From: Deltaproteobacteria bacterium
Lineage (GTDB): Bacteria; Desulfobacterota; DSM-4660; Desulfatiglandales; B25-G16
Direction of reading: 5' to 3'
Length of the DNA stretch: 5,945 bases
Assembly (NCBI GenBank): GCA_020348625.1
Contig: CP070752.1
Location: 136,003 to 141,947, forward strand
The translations under genes were made by a program, and so were the position numbers. Position 1 is the first letter of the stretch, and each line of letters starts with the position of its first letter. The notes beneath the pieces were generated by a model that saw only the letters and a program-made list of their open reading frames with translations, made no database searches and was not told the DNA's origin. Shown piece after piece: positions 5,698-5,945 of this stretch.

Positions 5698-5945
5698 ATG
5701 TTTGATAAGATCTATGAGCTTTTAGGTAAGGAAAAGGTAGATGACCTGCTGAGCCACAAGTGCACTACCATAAGCAAGGAACGGCTAAAGATTCCCTCTC
5801 CTGATTTTATTGATCAGGTGTTCATCGACTCAGACAGGTCACCAAATGTCTTACGGAATCTGCAGTCGGTTTTCAGCCACGGACGGCTCAAAGATACTGG
5901 CTATCTTTCCATACTCCCCGTTGATCAAGGGATCGAGCACTCAGG
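5698..5945 (+). CDS. fbaB: Class I fructose-bisphosphate aldolase, N-terminal fragment
   Basis: The first 82 codons are visible and the gene runs off the right edge. The protein begins MFDKIYELLGKEKVDDLLSH and contains the diagnostic block GYLSILPVDQGIEHS at 68-82, matching the N-terminus of bacterial FbaB (DhnA-type class I aldolases, PF01791 superfamily). These cytoplasmic enzymes interconvert fructose 1,6-bisphosphate with dihydroxyacetone phosphate and glyceraldehyde 3-phosphate through a lysine Schiff base, in glycolysis and gluconeogenesis. The N-terminal stretch SPDFIDQVFIDSDRSPNVLR also fits FbaB better than the related aromatic-pathway DhnA-like synthases. The catalytic Lys lies beyond the window. 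It is divergent from uppP with a 184-nt gap. The start is firm because of the strong ribosome binding site. Confidence 0.93.
   Translation, partial: MFDKIYELLGKEKVDDLLSHKCTTISKERLKIPSPDFIDQVFIDSDRSPNVLRNLQSVFSHGRLKDTGYLSILPVDQGIEHS

Noticed and set aside
1..5945. CRISPR array, transposase, toxin-antitoxin pair or phage genes
   Set aside because: I searched by eye for regularly spaced repeats, transposase motifs and small gene pairs, and found none.

Overview
The window looks like a chromosomal stretch from a free-living bacterium with moderate GC. It carries six or seven ordinary housekeeping-type genes, and I see no phage, transposon, CRISPR or rRNA/tRNA signal. The mix is an archaeal-type RtcB with archease, UppP beside a DUF368 protein, a bacterial UDP-glucuronate decarboxylase and an FbaB-type class I aldolase. 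That would fit an anaerobic, envelope-building Gram-negative such as a Desulfobacterota relative, but this assignment is inference from family distribution and is weak.

Layout from left to right: (1) positions 1-173, minus strand, the first 57 codons of a UDP-glucuronate decarboxylase/NAD-dependent epimerase that runs off the left edge. (2) 174-571, a divergent intergenic region with no supported gene except a possible 12-codon leader. (3) 572-1663, plus strand, a polytopic flippase-like protein of the LPG_synthase_TM/UPF0104 family (the YbhN group). (4) 1660-2088, plus strand, archease, joined to the previous gene by an ATGA overlap. (5) 2183-3622, plus strand, the RNA ligase RtcB with all recognisable active-site residues. 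(6) 3619-4536, minus strand, a DUF368 membrane protein (PopT-type undecaprenyl-phosphate translocase), whose stop codon overlaps that of rtcB. (7) 4662-5513, minus strand, UppP/BacA undecaprenyl-diphosphatase, upstream of and codirectional with the DUF368 gene. (8) 5698 to the right edge, plus strand, the start of a class I fructose-bisphosphate aldolase (FbaB).

Two functional themes stand out. The first is RNA repair: archease and RtcB are consecutive, and archease is the known activator of RtcB guanylylation. The second is envelope lipid-carrier traffic. UppP makes undecaprenyl phosphate on the outer face of the membrane, and the adjacent DUF368 protein would return it to the cytoplasmic face. 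A flippase-like protein and a nucleotide-sugar decarboxylase lie close by. The most unusual points are the UppP-DUF368 pairing as a compact lipid-carrier recycling unit, the translational coupling of a membrane flippase to archease, the exact stop-to-stop overlap between rtcB and the DUF368 gene, a Val in place of the NAD-binding Asp in the epimerase fragment, and an in-frame TAG between an ATG and the poorly supported TTG start of the flippase gene. I found no clearly new multi-gene system.
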